Source: Agelaius tricolor (Eukaryota > Chordata > Aves > Passeriformes > Icteridae). Taken from it: a stretch of 64,000 bases of DNA. Positions within the stretch are counted from its first letter, which is position 1; every line of letters starts with the position of its first letter. Shown in pieces: positions 34,332 through 45,260 of the stretch. The DNA lies in contig JALJCS010000050.1 of assembly GCA_023055355.1 (NCBI GenBank), positions 2,232,001 through 2,296,000 on the forward strand, given 5' to 3'. Below the pieces are notes generated by a model. That model worked only from the letters and a program-made list of their open reading frames with translations. It was not told where the DNA came from and did no database searches. Made by a program: the position numbers and the translations under genes.

Positions 34332-36815
34332 ATGCCCCCGGCCCGCCCCCGGCCCCGGGCGGGGCTGCCCCGTGCCCGGCCCCGCCCGTCCCGCCGCGGT
34401 CTCGCCTCCGCCCGGCTCTGGCCCTACTGGCGGTGGCGCTGCTGGGCGGGCATCAGTGCCGTGTGCGGGGGCGGCATCGCCGCCCTTCGCCTCCGCCTGG
34501 CCCGAGCCCGGCCCCGGCCCCGAGGCAGGCTCCAGCCCCGAGCCCGGCCCCGGCCCCGGCTCCTGCCGGGGCCCGCGGAGGACACAGGCGGCGCGGCCGC
34601 TGCCGCCGCCTCCGCTGCGGCTTCCCCGGCCCGAGCTCCGCCGCTCGGCAGCGCGGCCGCCGGCCCCGAGCCTCCCGTGCCGCGTTGCGAGGAGCGAAGG
34701 CCTGGGCATGGCCGGCCCGGGGCGGCTGAGGGGCGCTCGGGGGCCGTTGCTGGCCCCGGGCCGAGCGCTGACAGCCGCGTCCCTCCCGCAGGGACGGCGC
34801 ACGAGGCCCTGCAGGAGCGCTACCGCCTGGGTTCGCTGCTGGGGCGCGGAGGATTCGGCAGCGTCTTCGCGGCCACGCGGCTCTCGGACGGCGCCCCGGT
34901 GAGCGGCGGGGCCGGCGGCGGGCGCAGGACGAGGGGGCGGAGGAGGAGGAGGAGAAGGAGGATGGGGCTGGGCAGGGCGGGCGGCGAGCTGAGGCCGCTG
35001 CTGTCCTTGGCTTGCAGGTGGCCATCAAGAGGGTGCCACGGAAGCGCGTCCGGCACTGGGGCGAGCTGGTGAGTGAGCGAGGCCAGCGGCAGCAGCCGGG
35101 GCTGCCGGGCGGGGATGAGCCGAGGCCCGGCACGGTGGAAGCCGCCAGGACGCCTCGAGGGGGAGCGGGCGTGGGCGCAGCGCAGGGCGCAGAGCATCCC
35201 GGGCTGGCTCAGGGCTTCCCCAGGCCTGGCACGGCATCGGCCCCACTGAGGGCATCGTGCTCCTCCCGCAGCCCGACGGCAGCAGGGCCCCGCTGGAGAT
35301 CGTGCTGCAGGCCAAGGTGTCCACTGGCTTCCCCGGTGTGGTGCAGCTCCTGGAGTGGTTTGAGCTGCCCAACGACATCGTGATGGTGATGGAGCGGCCA
35401 GAGCGGTGTCAGGACCTGCATCGTGTCATTCGGGCACGGCGGTTCGTGCCCGAGGAGGTGGCACGGGAGCTGTTCCGCCAGGTGCTGGAGGCCGTGCGGC
35501 ACTGCACCAGCTGCGGGGTCCTGCACCGCGACATCAAGCCAGAGAACATCGTGCTTGACCTGGCCACCGGGCAGGCCAAATTGATCGACTTTGGCTGTGG
35601 CACCTACCTGCAAGACACAGCCTACACCCACTTTGCAGGTGAGCCCACGTAAGGGTGTACTCCTGGTCCCGGGATCTCATGGCCCAACATCTCCCAGCCC
35701 AAGCTGGCTGTGGCAGCGGGGATTCTCCCTTTTGCTGCCAGTCAGGGGACTGAGTCTTCAGCTGAGTTGCTTTAGTGCGGGGCTGGGTGGGGAGCCATCT
35801 TCCAGCCCTGCTGGCAGCCTTTGCCAGCCACTCTGCCCAGGACTGGGGCTGGGCTGGGGCAACCAGCCCGAGCAAAACCCCCGTGGGTGGGGGTAGCAGA
35901 GAGGGGGGCGGAACCTGTGCCCCAGCCAGTTTGGTGTGCAGGCAAGAGGAAGGGCTTGCACTGCTCCACTCGCCCTGTTTGCCTTGGCTTCCTAATATTT
36001 TTGGGGCAATGCAGGCAGGGAGGATAAGGGCATGTTTTCCCCAGCACAGAGAGGGTTTTTCCTTTGCTTGTCATGGTCAGGCTTAGCCAGGGCTTCCTCT
36101 GCCCTCTTCTGACACCAGTGGCTTCTTTTCCAAGCCTACGTTTGTGCACAAGTCCCAGGTGCTGGCGAGAGGGCAGTGGTCACCCTGTGTGCCACTGATG
36201 CAGCCCCCGCAGGCCCAGGGATGCTGGGGCCAGGCTCTGGGAGCAGCAGCATCCCCCTGCTGAACTCCATCTGTATTCCATAGGAACACCGTCCTACAGC
36301 CCCCCGGAATGGACCCACTTTGGCTGGTACCATGGCGAGGCAGCAACGATCTGGTCCCTGGGCATCCTGCTGCACCAGATGGTCTGCGGGGAGCACCCTT
36401 TCAGGAGGGGCCGGAACCTCAGCTGGGGCCAGCTCCCGCTGCCACAAGGGCTCTCTCAAGGTGGATCCTCTTCTCTGGGCACGGGGGGAATCCCAGTGCT
36501 GGGAGCCAGCAGCGGGCTCGTGAGCATCCCGCTCTGGCAGCTGCTGAGGAGGTGGCACATGTCCTGCTCTCCTCCAAAACAGGGAATTGATGGGAAAGTT
36601 TAGGCCCAGCCCTGAGCGCATCCAGCAAGGCCTGGGCATGGCAATAGTGGGGCAAAGCAGACAGGAGCCTTCTCTGGCTGACCGGCAGTTTCTGCTTTCT
36701 CTGCCCAGAGTGCAAAGATCTGATCAGGTGGTGTTTATCCGTGAACTCCTTGGAAAGACCCACATTAGAAGACCTGTTCTGTGATCCTTGGGTGCAGGAT
36801 ATTCCTCGGCCCTAG
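34332..36815 (+). CDS. PIM-like serine/threonine kinase, five coding exons
   Basis: Phosphorylates Ser/Thr, with a pro-survival/growth role known for the PIM family. The exons are 34332-34898, 35018-35068, 35272-35638, 36284-36460 and 36709-36815, all GT-AG with consistent phases. The first exon has an Ala/Pro/Arg-rich N-terminus of about 150 residues; the start at 34332 is chosen by its fit to the GC-rich leader, and a small intron ending at 34791 is possible. Kinase motifs in order: GRGGFGSV (ATP loop), VAIK, a hinge with ERPE as in PIM kinases, HRDIKPEN, IDFG, SPPEW in place of APE, and a C-terminal PWVQDIPRP and TAG. All catalytic residues are present, so activity is plausible. Total length about 423 residues, longer than classic PIM1 because of the N-terminal extension. 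A decayed relative follows in tandem and a partial inverted copy lies at 3010-3526. It could be one of many songbird PIM paralogues. Confidence 0.85.
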
Positions 36816-37089
36816 AAGAAGGGAGAGAGCCACAGGCACACTTTGATCCAGGGCCCTGGTAAGTTGCAGCTCCACACATGCCTTGGCAATCAGAAGCAAA
36901 GGAACCCAGACCTTTTTGTGCTGCCTGTGTCACTGCACAGGGTCATGGGATGGGCACACGCAGCCCTTGTGCTGCAGCTGAGCTGCTCTGCCCAGCACTG
37001 GTGGCCGCCATCCAAGCTGGTTTTGCTTGTGCTGGTTCCCTGACAGCTGGGGCCCTGGGCAGAGCCCTGAGAGCCTGGTCTCCCCCCAG

Positions 37090-37130
37090 GGAAGGAGAAG
37101 GAGCCCCTGGAGAAGCTGTACTGGGTGGGG

Positions 37131-37198
<68 letters not shown>

Positions 37199-38200
37199 GA
37201 CAGCCAGGATGGCACCAAGGATGAGAAGCTCTTCCTCAGCCTGGCCACTGGAGGCTGAAGGTGATGGACTTTGATTCTGGCACCTTCTTCAAAGCCAGAC
37301 TCCACAGGGAATTTGCAGGTGAGTCCCCACCCGGGGAAATGCTGCCAGATTTGGGCATGGCCCAGCCTGGCTGGGAAGCAAAGGTTCCCCCTTTGCTGGG
37401 GCAGATGCAACTCATTCTTCAGTCGCTGCCCAGCTGCTTTTGGCAGGGCTGGGGCATGGGCTGGGCTGGGTACGAAATGGGAGTGGGCTCCTGGCCCTGC
37501 CAACAGCCCCCAGCAGCCACCGTGGCCTGGGCCTGGGCTGGGGCTGGGGCAGCCAGCCCGACACAAGCAAAGCCCCATGGTGGGAGCAGAGGTGGGACTC
37601 CAGAAGCTGTGCAGGGGCTGCTTTGCTCTGCAGGCAAGGAAGGGCTGGGCTGCTGCACTGCCCTTGTTTGCTTTGGGATCACCGTGATTTTGGGGGGCAG
37701 TGCAGGGTGGAAGTGAGAAAGTGTGGGCTTCCCTCAGCCATGTCTGGGTTTTTCCCTACCATGTAGGAGTTGGGCCTTCCTCAAGGCCCTGAGAGAGATA
37801 AGATTTTTTCCCGTTTTTCTTGTTTTCCCTTTTTGTCTCTAATCTCTTTTCAAGAATGTGTTGTTTGTTTTTCCAGAGGAAGCGTTCCAGGTGGTCCAGT
37901 GTGGATGGGGAAGTGCTTGGGAGCAGCTGTGGCGTGGATGGGCGGTGGCCTTGGAGAAGGCTGAGGCCATGGTTTGGGAGCAGCTTTTCTTGCAGCCGTG
38001 GCTGGCGTGAGGTGGGTCCCTGTGTGCTTGGCAGGGTGGGATCAGAGCTTTTGGGAGATGGCAGCGAGCACAGGAGCATCCTGCTCTGGGCAGCTGCTGA
38101 GGGCTGGATGTGCCGTGGCTGGCTGCAGGCTGGGCACATGTCCTGCCCTCCTGCTCTGCTGCCAAAGGCAGCAGGGATGGACAGCTCTGGGCACAGCTCT
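37090..38200 (+). pseudogene. decayed tandem PIM-like kinase
   Basis: After a CCCCCAG acceptor, 37090-37135 encodes GKEKEPLEKLYWVGMLL, like the start of the PIM kinase exon. The glycine loop is then replaced by a CTG run. The frame resumes in a piece resembling the exon-3 end (LATGG, stop TGA at 37257, then VMDFDSGTFF and HREFAG before GTGAGT at 37319). The ATP-lysine exon and the catalytic HRD loop are missing. 38010-38200 resembles intron 4 of the intact gene. It cannot be active. Confidence 0.65.
37132..37196. repeat. interrupted (CTG)n microsatellite, about 21 units
   Basis: A CTG run with one CTT interruption, within the PIM relic. The matching left-arm run has about 9 units. Confidence 0.95.
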
Positions 38201-38399
38201 GGGCACAGCCAGCACGGCCTGGGCACCGCAGGCCTTGGCACAAGGGCACAGGAGCCCTCAGCTGACGGGCACTTTCTGCTTTCTCTCCTTGCAGCCGGGC
38301 TCTGCGGCTGCTGAGGCTGCTCTGGGCTCTGCCAGGGCTCTGCTGGGCTCAGCCCTGGGCCCAGCTGGGCTGGCTCTGCCCTCCCATTGCTCTGACAGC

Positions 38400-39473
38400 T
38401 TTGCATCAGACGAGCCCCTTGCGAGCACAGCGCCTGAGCTTTCTGCTTTGGCAGCTGAGTGAGACTCTGCTGCAGGCCCAGAGATTGCAGCTGGGGACAC
38501 ACATCCAATTGGCAAGAACCCAAACCCTCCACAGTCCCAGCTGAACGCCTGGATCTGCACAGGGTGTTTGTCTGTCCCATTCTTCCTTCTTGATTGGCTG
38601 GAATTGTGCAATTGCACTTTCTTCCTCCTCTAGAAGTGCCTGAGTGGGCCAAAGCTGGCGACTGGGCCGTGTTCCTGAGGCAGTGCAGTCTGGAGCTGAT
38701 GGATGGAGAATTGCCCTTCTGCACTGCCAAACCAGAGCAAAAAGCCCTAAGTGGCACTTTGTGTCTCTAAGAAATCCCTGACAGTTTCAAAGGGAATGTG
38801 CAGCTCCTTGCCAGGCTGAGAAGGAAGGGCATCTTCTCAAGGATTTGGGCTTTGACAGAGTTTCCATTCCCAGTCCTGCTTGGAGCGGGAAGGGCACAAA
38901 GCAATTTCCTCTTGCTTTGAGCACAATTTCAAATGGCAATGTTGGAAACAAAGCCCAGAATCTTTTCAAAGGCTGCTGAGGTCAGTAAGATCCACGCCAT
39001 CAGCACATTTACAATGTAAATAACTGAGTTCCCCTTTAAAAAAGATCATTTACCTCTTAATGCAAAGTTTCAGAAGTTTTTCACTAACACTTGGGTTTTG
39101 TTTTCATCTTTCACATTTTATATAGTTTTTTTTCTTTTTCCTTTTTTTCCTTTAAATAGAAAACATGTCCTACAGAAGGAATGTCCTTTGCTCCTGGTTC
39201 CTGTGTGGAGCAGCTCCCTTGCTGCTGGCTGAGCTGCTCAGGCAGAGCCCGGCAGCTCCTGGCCCTGCAGGGCTGAGGCTTTTCCCCGTTGCTGGGCACA
39301 GACTGATGGAGCAGCACTGCTGAACACGGGCACACACAGAGGGCCCAGCAGCAGCTGCCTTTGGCCACCTGAGGCTCCAAGGCCCAACCTCTGAGCAGGC
39401 AGGGCTGGAAGAGACTGGCAGCATCTGATCCCTGACTCTGGGCCAGGGCTGCACAAATGGCCCCACAGCAGCA

Positions 39474-39506
<33 letters not shown>

Positions 39507-40170
39507 GCAGATGGAGCTGACTTTCAGCACAGCCCCTGGCCCTGTTCACTCCCGTGTGCAGCGGTGTCACAGCAGCCTGAGGCACCTGGGAGCCCCCAGT
39601 GCCAGCAGGGACTTGAGATGGCAGCCCTGGGCTCCTGGAGGCTGTGCAAGGAACGCAGCTGGGCACTCCCTGTCCATGGGGAGCTTCCAGATGGAAAAGG
39701 CTGCTGTGCCCAGGCAGCTCCAAGGGCACAGAAAGGAGGCTCTGGAGCACTGGATCTGTGCCAGTGCCACAGTCCTGGGCAGCAGCCAGCCAGCCCTGGG
39801 GGAACAGAGGGCACAGCAAGAGGGACAGAAGCAGGCAAGGGCAGAGACTGGGAAGAGCCAGGCCCGCAAGCAGGAACAGCTGCTCCATTGCACTCTTGGA
39901 GAAAGCTCCTGGCTGCTTCAAAGCGCTGAAAGGCGTGAAGGGCAGAGAGGAGGCCACAGCAAACAATGCTCCTGTTTGCACAGCCTCCCCTCTGCGTGTC
40001 CCAGAAGGAATTGGATGGACTGGATTCGTCTCTCCGAGTGCTCTCGTTCAGCATGAGCAGCTCAGCACCAGGAGCTGAAGGAGCTGAAGCCTCAGGCCAC
40101 AGGAGCTGGGCATGAGGGAACTTCTGGAGCAAAGTAATGCTGCTGAAATAGCCCCAGCTGAATGCAGCGG
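38400..40170. other. no gene seen
   Basis: Mixed GC-rich sequence. It contains a CAG microsatellite (39466-39510), but no exon or mobile element could be supported. Confidence 0.4.
39466..39510. repeat. (CAG)n microsatellite
   Basis: About 15 units with one GAA-AG interruption. Frames through it give poly-Gln or poly-Leu and are not believed to be coding. Confidence 0.95.
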
Positions 40171-40175
40171 ATATC

Positions 40176-40340
40176 ATCATGGAATCACAGAATCCTTTCT
40201 GTTGGAAAAGCCCTCTGAGCTCACCCAGTGCAGCCGCTCAGCCAGCAGTGCCAAGCCCAGCACTAAAGCCCGTCCCTGAAGTGCCAAGGCCTGGACAGCA
40301 GCCCTGAGTGAGGCCTGGACAGCAGGCCCTGAGCCAAAGG
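40176..40340 (-). mobile_element. CR1 3' end, minus orientation
   Basis: Starts ATCATGGAATCACAGAATCC, the reverse complement of a CR1 3' end, then continues as a CR1-like segment with the motif TTGGAAAAGCCC. It is a short dead fragment. Confidence 0.7.
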
Positions 40341-40854
40341 TGGCCTCTGGAGGAACCTTCCAAGCAAAGGTTATCTTTGTATCTGCTCCCTGCTGAGATC
40401 TGCATGGTCATTAGCACTGTGATAGATGTAGCCACTCCTTAGTGAAACATGGATGGCCCTTTGTGTATTTAGAAGCCAGAGAAGGCCATGAAATCTGACA
40501 TCTGGCCTTGTGTGGGGCTGAAGGATCAAAGTCAGCTGCCTTGGCTCCTCCTTGAGGCCTGGCCAGGCTTTGGGAGGGAGCCAAGAGGAGGATGAAAGCA
40601 GATGTTGGCACACTAGCAGTGCTGTCAGTTTGTTCATGCAGCACTGTCAGAGCTGGGCCCTCTCCCAGCGGGCTTGGAGCCTCAGCTGGGGCTGGAGGCA
40701 CCTGCAGGAATTGCCAGTGCCCAGGAGTGGCTCTGCAGCCCTTGGCTGTGACAGCTTCCCCAGCTGCTGTGTGCATCTGGGGGATGGGAAAGGCTGAGGG
40801 GAAATGCTGCTGCATCTTTCTTAATCACTGCAGGCAATCTTTGGTGGGGATGAT

Positions 40855-43190
40855 TGGGTGCATTGCTGAGCTGCTCCTTTTGTGATTCTTTGCTGCTCTG
40901 AACTGCAGGAAATGACACTGATTCCTTCAGTTGGAGTCTGTGTCTTTGGTGCTGACTTTGGCCACTGGTCAAACCAAACTGGCCCAGTCTGGCCAGATCC
41001 CAACCAAATGTCACTTGTTCAATGTCAATGTGAGGCATCAGTGCCATCAGAAATTCCCAGATGGGAAGCCCTTCCCTGGAGTTCCCTGGCTCTGGAGTGG
41101 GCTGAGGTGGGAGCCCCGTGGGAGCAGTGGGGCAGTCGGGTAAAAGAAGCTGCAGCCCTGGATGTCTTCAAATGCATCCAAAAACTGCACATGGAAAAGG
41201 AAAAGGACTTGTGGGTTCGGGCAGACAAAGATGAATTTGTTAAGAGTCCAATGGAAACAGCACCTTCAGAAGGAACAATTATTGTTGGAATGCTCCCACA
41301 TGGAGCAAGAGAAGAAGGTTTTAATCTTGAGCTCAGCTGCATTTGTGCCAGTGAAATATCAATATAAAAAATAACTATATGTATTTATTGTATAATAAGA
41401 CCTCAATATATATATATAGTTGTACATTTATATATATATATACATTGTATATATATGTCTGTATCTATCTGTCTATATGTATATTAATATGTATATCTAC
41501 ATCTGAAATAATAATAATGTGAAATAGTGCTGACAATACTAATTTGGTAGCTTTGGCTGCTCAGGGATGTAACTCTAAATACCCTACAGAACAGGATTGG
41601 CCAGGACCCTCATGTCAGTGGTCAACTTTGTGAGATTGTATACAATGTAAAAAGGAGGAAGGGATGAAATTGGCTATTTTCCCAGGGTTTGCTGATACTG
41701 TGATGCAGAGTGCTTTGTCTGTTGCTGTGAAAAATACAGGGATGAAGCCTGCAGGGTTTTTCATGTCCCAGACTATGCACAAGCTGCAGGATTGGTTGAA
41801 CGGGTGAAGGGGTTGTTAAAAGAGCAGTTGATAAAATGAGGAGATGGGAACCTTTGCCCATGGAGAACCCATCTCCCAGATGTGCTCCATGCCCTGAACA
41901 ATGGCCCACGGGGGAAATGGAAACCCCCTGGCTGTGCACGGCTGCCCCCAATTTGCAAATCCAACCATGGGCAGTGAGACTTGGACTGCCTGGGAAATTG
42001 TTCTGGCTGTGATGGCCCCTGGCAGGGCCAGCCCAGAGGCTGCAGGGCTGGGCCTTCATGCATTGGAATTCATGAGGATGAATTCAAAGCAAATGAGAGC
42101 CATCAGTACTGAAACAGGAATTCAGATTCCTCCAGGACACTTTGCTTTGGTAACTGCTCCCTTGGAGCTTGGCCTTGCAAAGTGTTCATGTCATGGCAGG
42201 AGGAATTGATGCAGAATATGCAGGAGAAATGACAGTAATTCTGTGAAACAATAGTGACCAGGATTGGATTATTCAACCCCATGACAGGGTAGCACAATTA
42301 TTGATATTGCAATTTTAGGAACGATTGTGAAAAAAGGAGCTCCAGCTGCAATCACCACCGTTTGTGGAGATAAAGGGTTTGGATGCAGCAGTCCTAATAA
42401 TGGAGCCAGAGTGTGGGTCCCGAGGCCAAATGGCCCTCCCGAGGCAGCTGAAGGAGCAGCTCCTGGGAAAGACAACTCTGAGTCCTGAAAGCTGGGCAGG
42501 AGCAATGGGAATGTGTCCCTGCAGCCAAGGATTGTGTGTGAGAACAAGTAGATCTGACAGGATATTGTTTTACACATGCTGCCAGACCAAATCTCCCTGT
42601 TTGCCCCAAGGGCCCCTTTGGCAAATGCTCTGATCCACGGGGCTCCATGGGAAGGCTGCTGTGACACTGAGGGACTTGCACAGGAATTGCATCCAGGAGC
42701 CTGGGAGCCCCTCAGGGACTGGGACCCGGCCCCTTCCAGCCAGAGGGGAAAGGGCCCCCCAAGCCTTGTTAGCCCCAGACAACATGGTAAAGCTGAACAG
42801 CAAAGGGCCTGGGGGCATTATTCTGGAATTAAAAAGGTTCCAGCTCCATGGACAACAGAATTCTTGTTCCTATCTCCAAGGAGATTGAGAAAAAAGAATG
42901 AAGAATGGTGTCACTGAAGTACTACTGATGTCTGTTAGGTGTACCTTGATAGTCAGCCAGAATCTTTGTCTGCCACAAACACCTCTAGTGTTTGACCAAG
43001 GGGTTAGTCATCAAAATGTAATGATGAGTTCTGATGGATTGCTGAGCTTCTTTTGTAATTCTTTGCTAATGATGATGTGCTTTGCTGAGCTTATCCTTTT
43101 GTAATGCTTTGCAGCTGTGCATGATATAAATGCCACAATTCCTTCAGTTGGTGTCTGTGTCTTTGGTAGTGACCCTGCCCACTGGTGAAA
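40855..43190 (+). mobile_element. ERV-L-type relic with integrase and dUTPase traces
   Basis: Two plus-strand LTR-end pieces with the shared text ATTCCTTCAGTTGG and TGTGTCTTTGGT bracket it (about 40855-40985 and 43030-43190). Inside, 41720-41835 reads as the end of an integrase core (FMSQ, then a VERVKGLLKEQL-type helix), broken by stops and shifts. 42060-42240 reads as a dUTPase: [14 protein letters not shown], then after one shift [11 protein letters not shown], the family's motif 3. A dUTPase placed after integrase is the hallmark of ERV-L. An AT microsatellite (41405-41460) has grown inside it. The rest is unreadable. Confidence 0.6.
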
Positions 43191-43814
43191 CAGGGCCCCC
43201 TCTTGCCTAAGTGTTAGCTGGGAAGGCAAAAAGCCTCCCTCCAAAATTCCCCCCTTGCTCCTTGTTCCCCCCTTCATAGCCTGAGCATGATGTGCTCTGG
43301 TCTGGGCTGTGCCCGGGGTCAGCTGGGGTCACCTGTCCTGGCTGTGTCCCCTGCCAAGCTCCCCCGCAGCCCCAGCCCCTCCCCAGCGTGGCTGGACGAG
43401 GGGCAGGACAGGCCTTGGCTGTGCTGCAGCTCAGCAAGAACAAAACCATCTCTGCGTGCTCAGCGCTGTGCTCAGCACCCGGCCCAGCAGTGTCTCAGTG
43501 CCAGGGGCTGTGCCCTCAGTGCCTGCCAGGGCTTTCCATGGCAACTGCCAGGCCAGGTGCCCCAGGTGTCCCCCCCAGTGCCGGTTGCCATGGAAACAGT
43601 GCCCAGCCCTGCCCCTTTCTGTCTGGCTGACCTGGCCTTTGGCCCTGGCAGTGCCCTTGGCTGCTGGTTCCTGGTGCCTGAGCGGCCAGCGCGGCACAGG
43701 GCAGGTGGCCATGGCACAGCCCCCAGCAAGGGATCCCCTCTGGCTCTGGGCACTGACACCAGCCCTGAGCAAGGGGCCCAGGGCAGCTTTCCATGCCCAC
43801 CAACCATCACAATG
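43191..43814. other. no gene seen
   Basis: GC-rich; frames are open on both strands because of composition. No domain or splice structure could be supported. Confidence 0.4.
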
Positions 43815-43996
43815 CTTTTGCCCAGAAAAAGGTACTTGGACATCCGTAACTCTTTGTTCTTATTGTCTCGGATTCTCCTAAATCCTAATTGTCCTAATTT
43901 TTATTACTTTAATTATATTACTGTTTTATAAAACAATTTAATTGTTTTATAGCAATTTTTTAAAAGTTTAAAAACAAGTGATTGGTGTTTTTCACA
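43815..43996 (-). mobile_element. truncated LTR copy, minus orientation
   Basis: This 182-bp block is the inverted partner of 44071-44247. It has the same TGTGAAAAAC terminus, read leftwards from 43996, and the same end word GGGCAAAAG. It lacks the rest of the LTR. Confidence 0.8.
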
Positions 43997-44070
43997 CAGT
44001 GCCCAACACACAACATCCCATGTACTGATGTTTCTGGGGGAGCCATTTACAACACCAGGGGCTTACAGGA

Positions 44071-44691
44071 TGTGAAAAACGCCAATCACTTGTTTTTTAA
44101 ATTTTTAAAAGTTTCATAGTAATAAAATGGTTAGAAAAAGAGCAATATAATTCGAGTAATAATAACTTGGAAAATTTGGATTAGGACAATATGAGACAAT
44201 ACAAACAAAGAGTTATGGACATATGGGTACCTTTTTCTGGGCAAAAGAAGCCTGAAAAAAGACACACTTTAAGAGAGGATTCACCCTTAAAAACAATAAC
44301 CTGTTGCATATTCATACACCTTATACATGATGCATAAATTCCATTCAAACCAAGGAGTCTGTTCAGTGTCAACTTCTTCCTCTGAATCCTGACGGCGTCT
44401 TCAGGGCTGAGCAGGCAGGAAGAAGTTCGTTTACTCTGATAGGAAAGCAATAAATTCTCTTTCTCTGAAAGATTTAGGTGTCCTGTGGCTGCTATCTCGC
44501 TGCAAGTCCTTTCTTTTAAAAAAAAAGTATCTCACATAGCATAGTTTCTATTTTGACATTACGTTATACCCTAAAACTAGATTTAACACACTACTTAAGA
44601 AAATTAATACAGCATAACTTTCTGACATAACACATATAATATTCATTTGAATATTTGCGAAAAGCCAATCATAAAATACGCATTTTTCACA
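44071..44691 (+). mobile_element. LTR, plus orientation
   Basis: TGTGAAAAACGCC...TTTTTCACA, 621 bp. AATAAA lies near 44449 in GCAATAAATTC. Its first 177 bp form a palindrome with 43815-43996 across a 74-bp spacer. It lies about 570 bp upstream of the SYCP1 start. Confidence 0.7.
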
Positions 44692-44893
44692 TAGGAGGAC
44701 TGAGCTCCCCCAGTTATTCCCCGTACAGGCGGGACCTCCCCTTCCCCTCAGACCTCTCCCGCCTTCCCCGCGACGGCCAAAGTCCCGCTGTGCTGCCCCC
44801 GGCCGGCGACCACGGCGACATCGCCAACCCGCCCGGGCCCCCGGGCTGCCCCGAGACCTCTCTGGCGTCCACGGGCGACGAGCAAGCCCCGCC

Positions 44894-45100
44894 GATGGCC
44901 CCGATGGTGCCGATGGACCCGCCGATGGCCCCGCCCGATGGCCCCGATGGTGCCGTTGGCCCCGCCGATGGCCCCGATGGTGCCGTTGGCCCCGCCGATG
45001 GCCCCGCCGATGGCCCCGCCGATGGCCCCGCCGCTGGCCCCGCCGATGGCCCCGCCCGATGGCCCCGCCGATGGCCCCGGCGATGGCCCCGCGGCCGCCG
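44894..45100. repeat. GC-rich minisatellite, CCGATGGCCCCG units
   Basis: Units of 12-15 bp built on GCCGATGGCCCC recur about 15 times in a CpG-rich stretch. They lie just upstream of the SYCP1 start codon and probably within its promoter/CpG island. Confidence 0.9.
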
Positions 45101-45260
45101 CTCTGTCCGGCCGGGCCGTGCCCGGGCCGTGCCCCGCGAGCTCCGCTAGGCGGCGCCCCCGCCCCCGCGCTGAGGGGCCGCTGCCGCTTCCCGCCCTTCG
45201 CGCCCGCCCTCAGCGGCCGCCGGGAGCTGGGGCCGCTCCGCCCGCCCTTTGATCGGAGCC

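Larger units (their letters stand above)
36029..38355 (+). repeat. right arm of the 2.3-kb inverted duplication
   Basis: Pairs with 1513-3774 in reverse. It begins inside intron 3 of the PIM-like gene, at the place where the left copy is cut by an LTR, and runs past the tandem relic. The two copies differ by substitutions, the CTG run length and a 15-nt deletion in the left last exon. Confidence 0.85.

Noticed and set aside
33933..34802. Minus-strand frame opposite the PIM N-terminus
   Set aside because: Shadow of the CpG-rich first exon; Pro/Arg/Gly low complexity only.
37756..38757. Minus-strand frame of 333 codons opposite the PIM relic
   Set aside because: Antisense shadow of a GC-rich duplicated flank; the mirrored frame at 1250-2077 diverges with stops at different places.
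44655..45149. Plus-strand frame upstream of SYCP1
   Set aside because: Composition and repeat driven (GCCGATGGCCCC units); ends before the SYCP1 start and has no splice partner.
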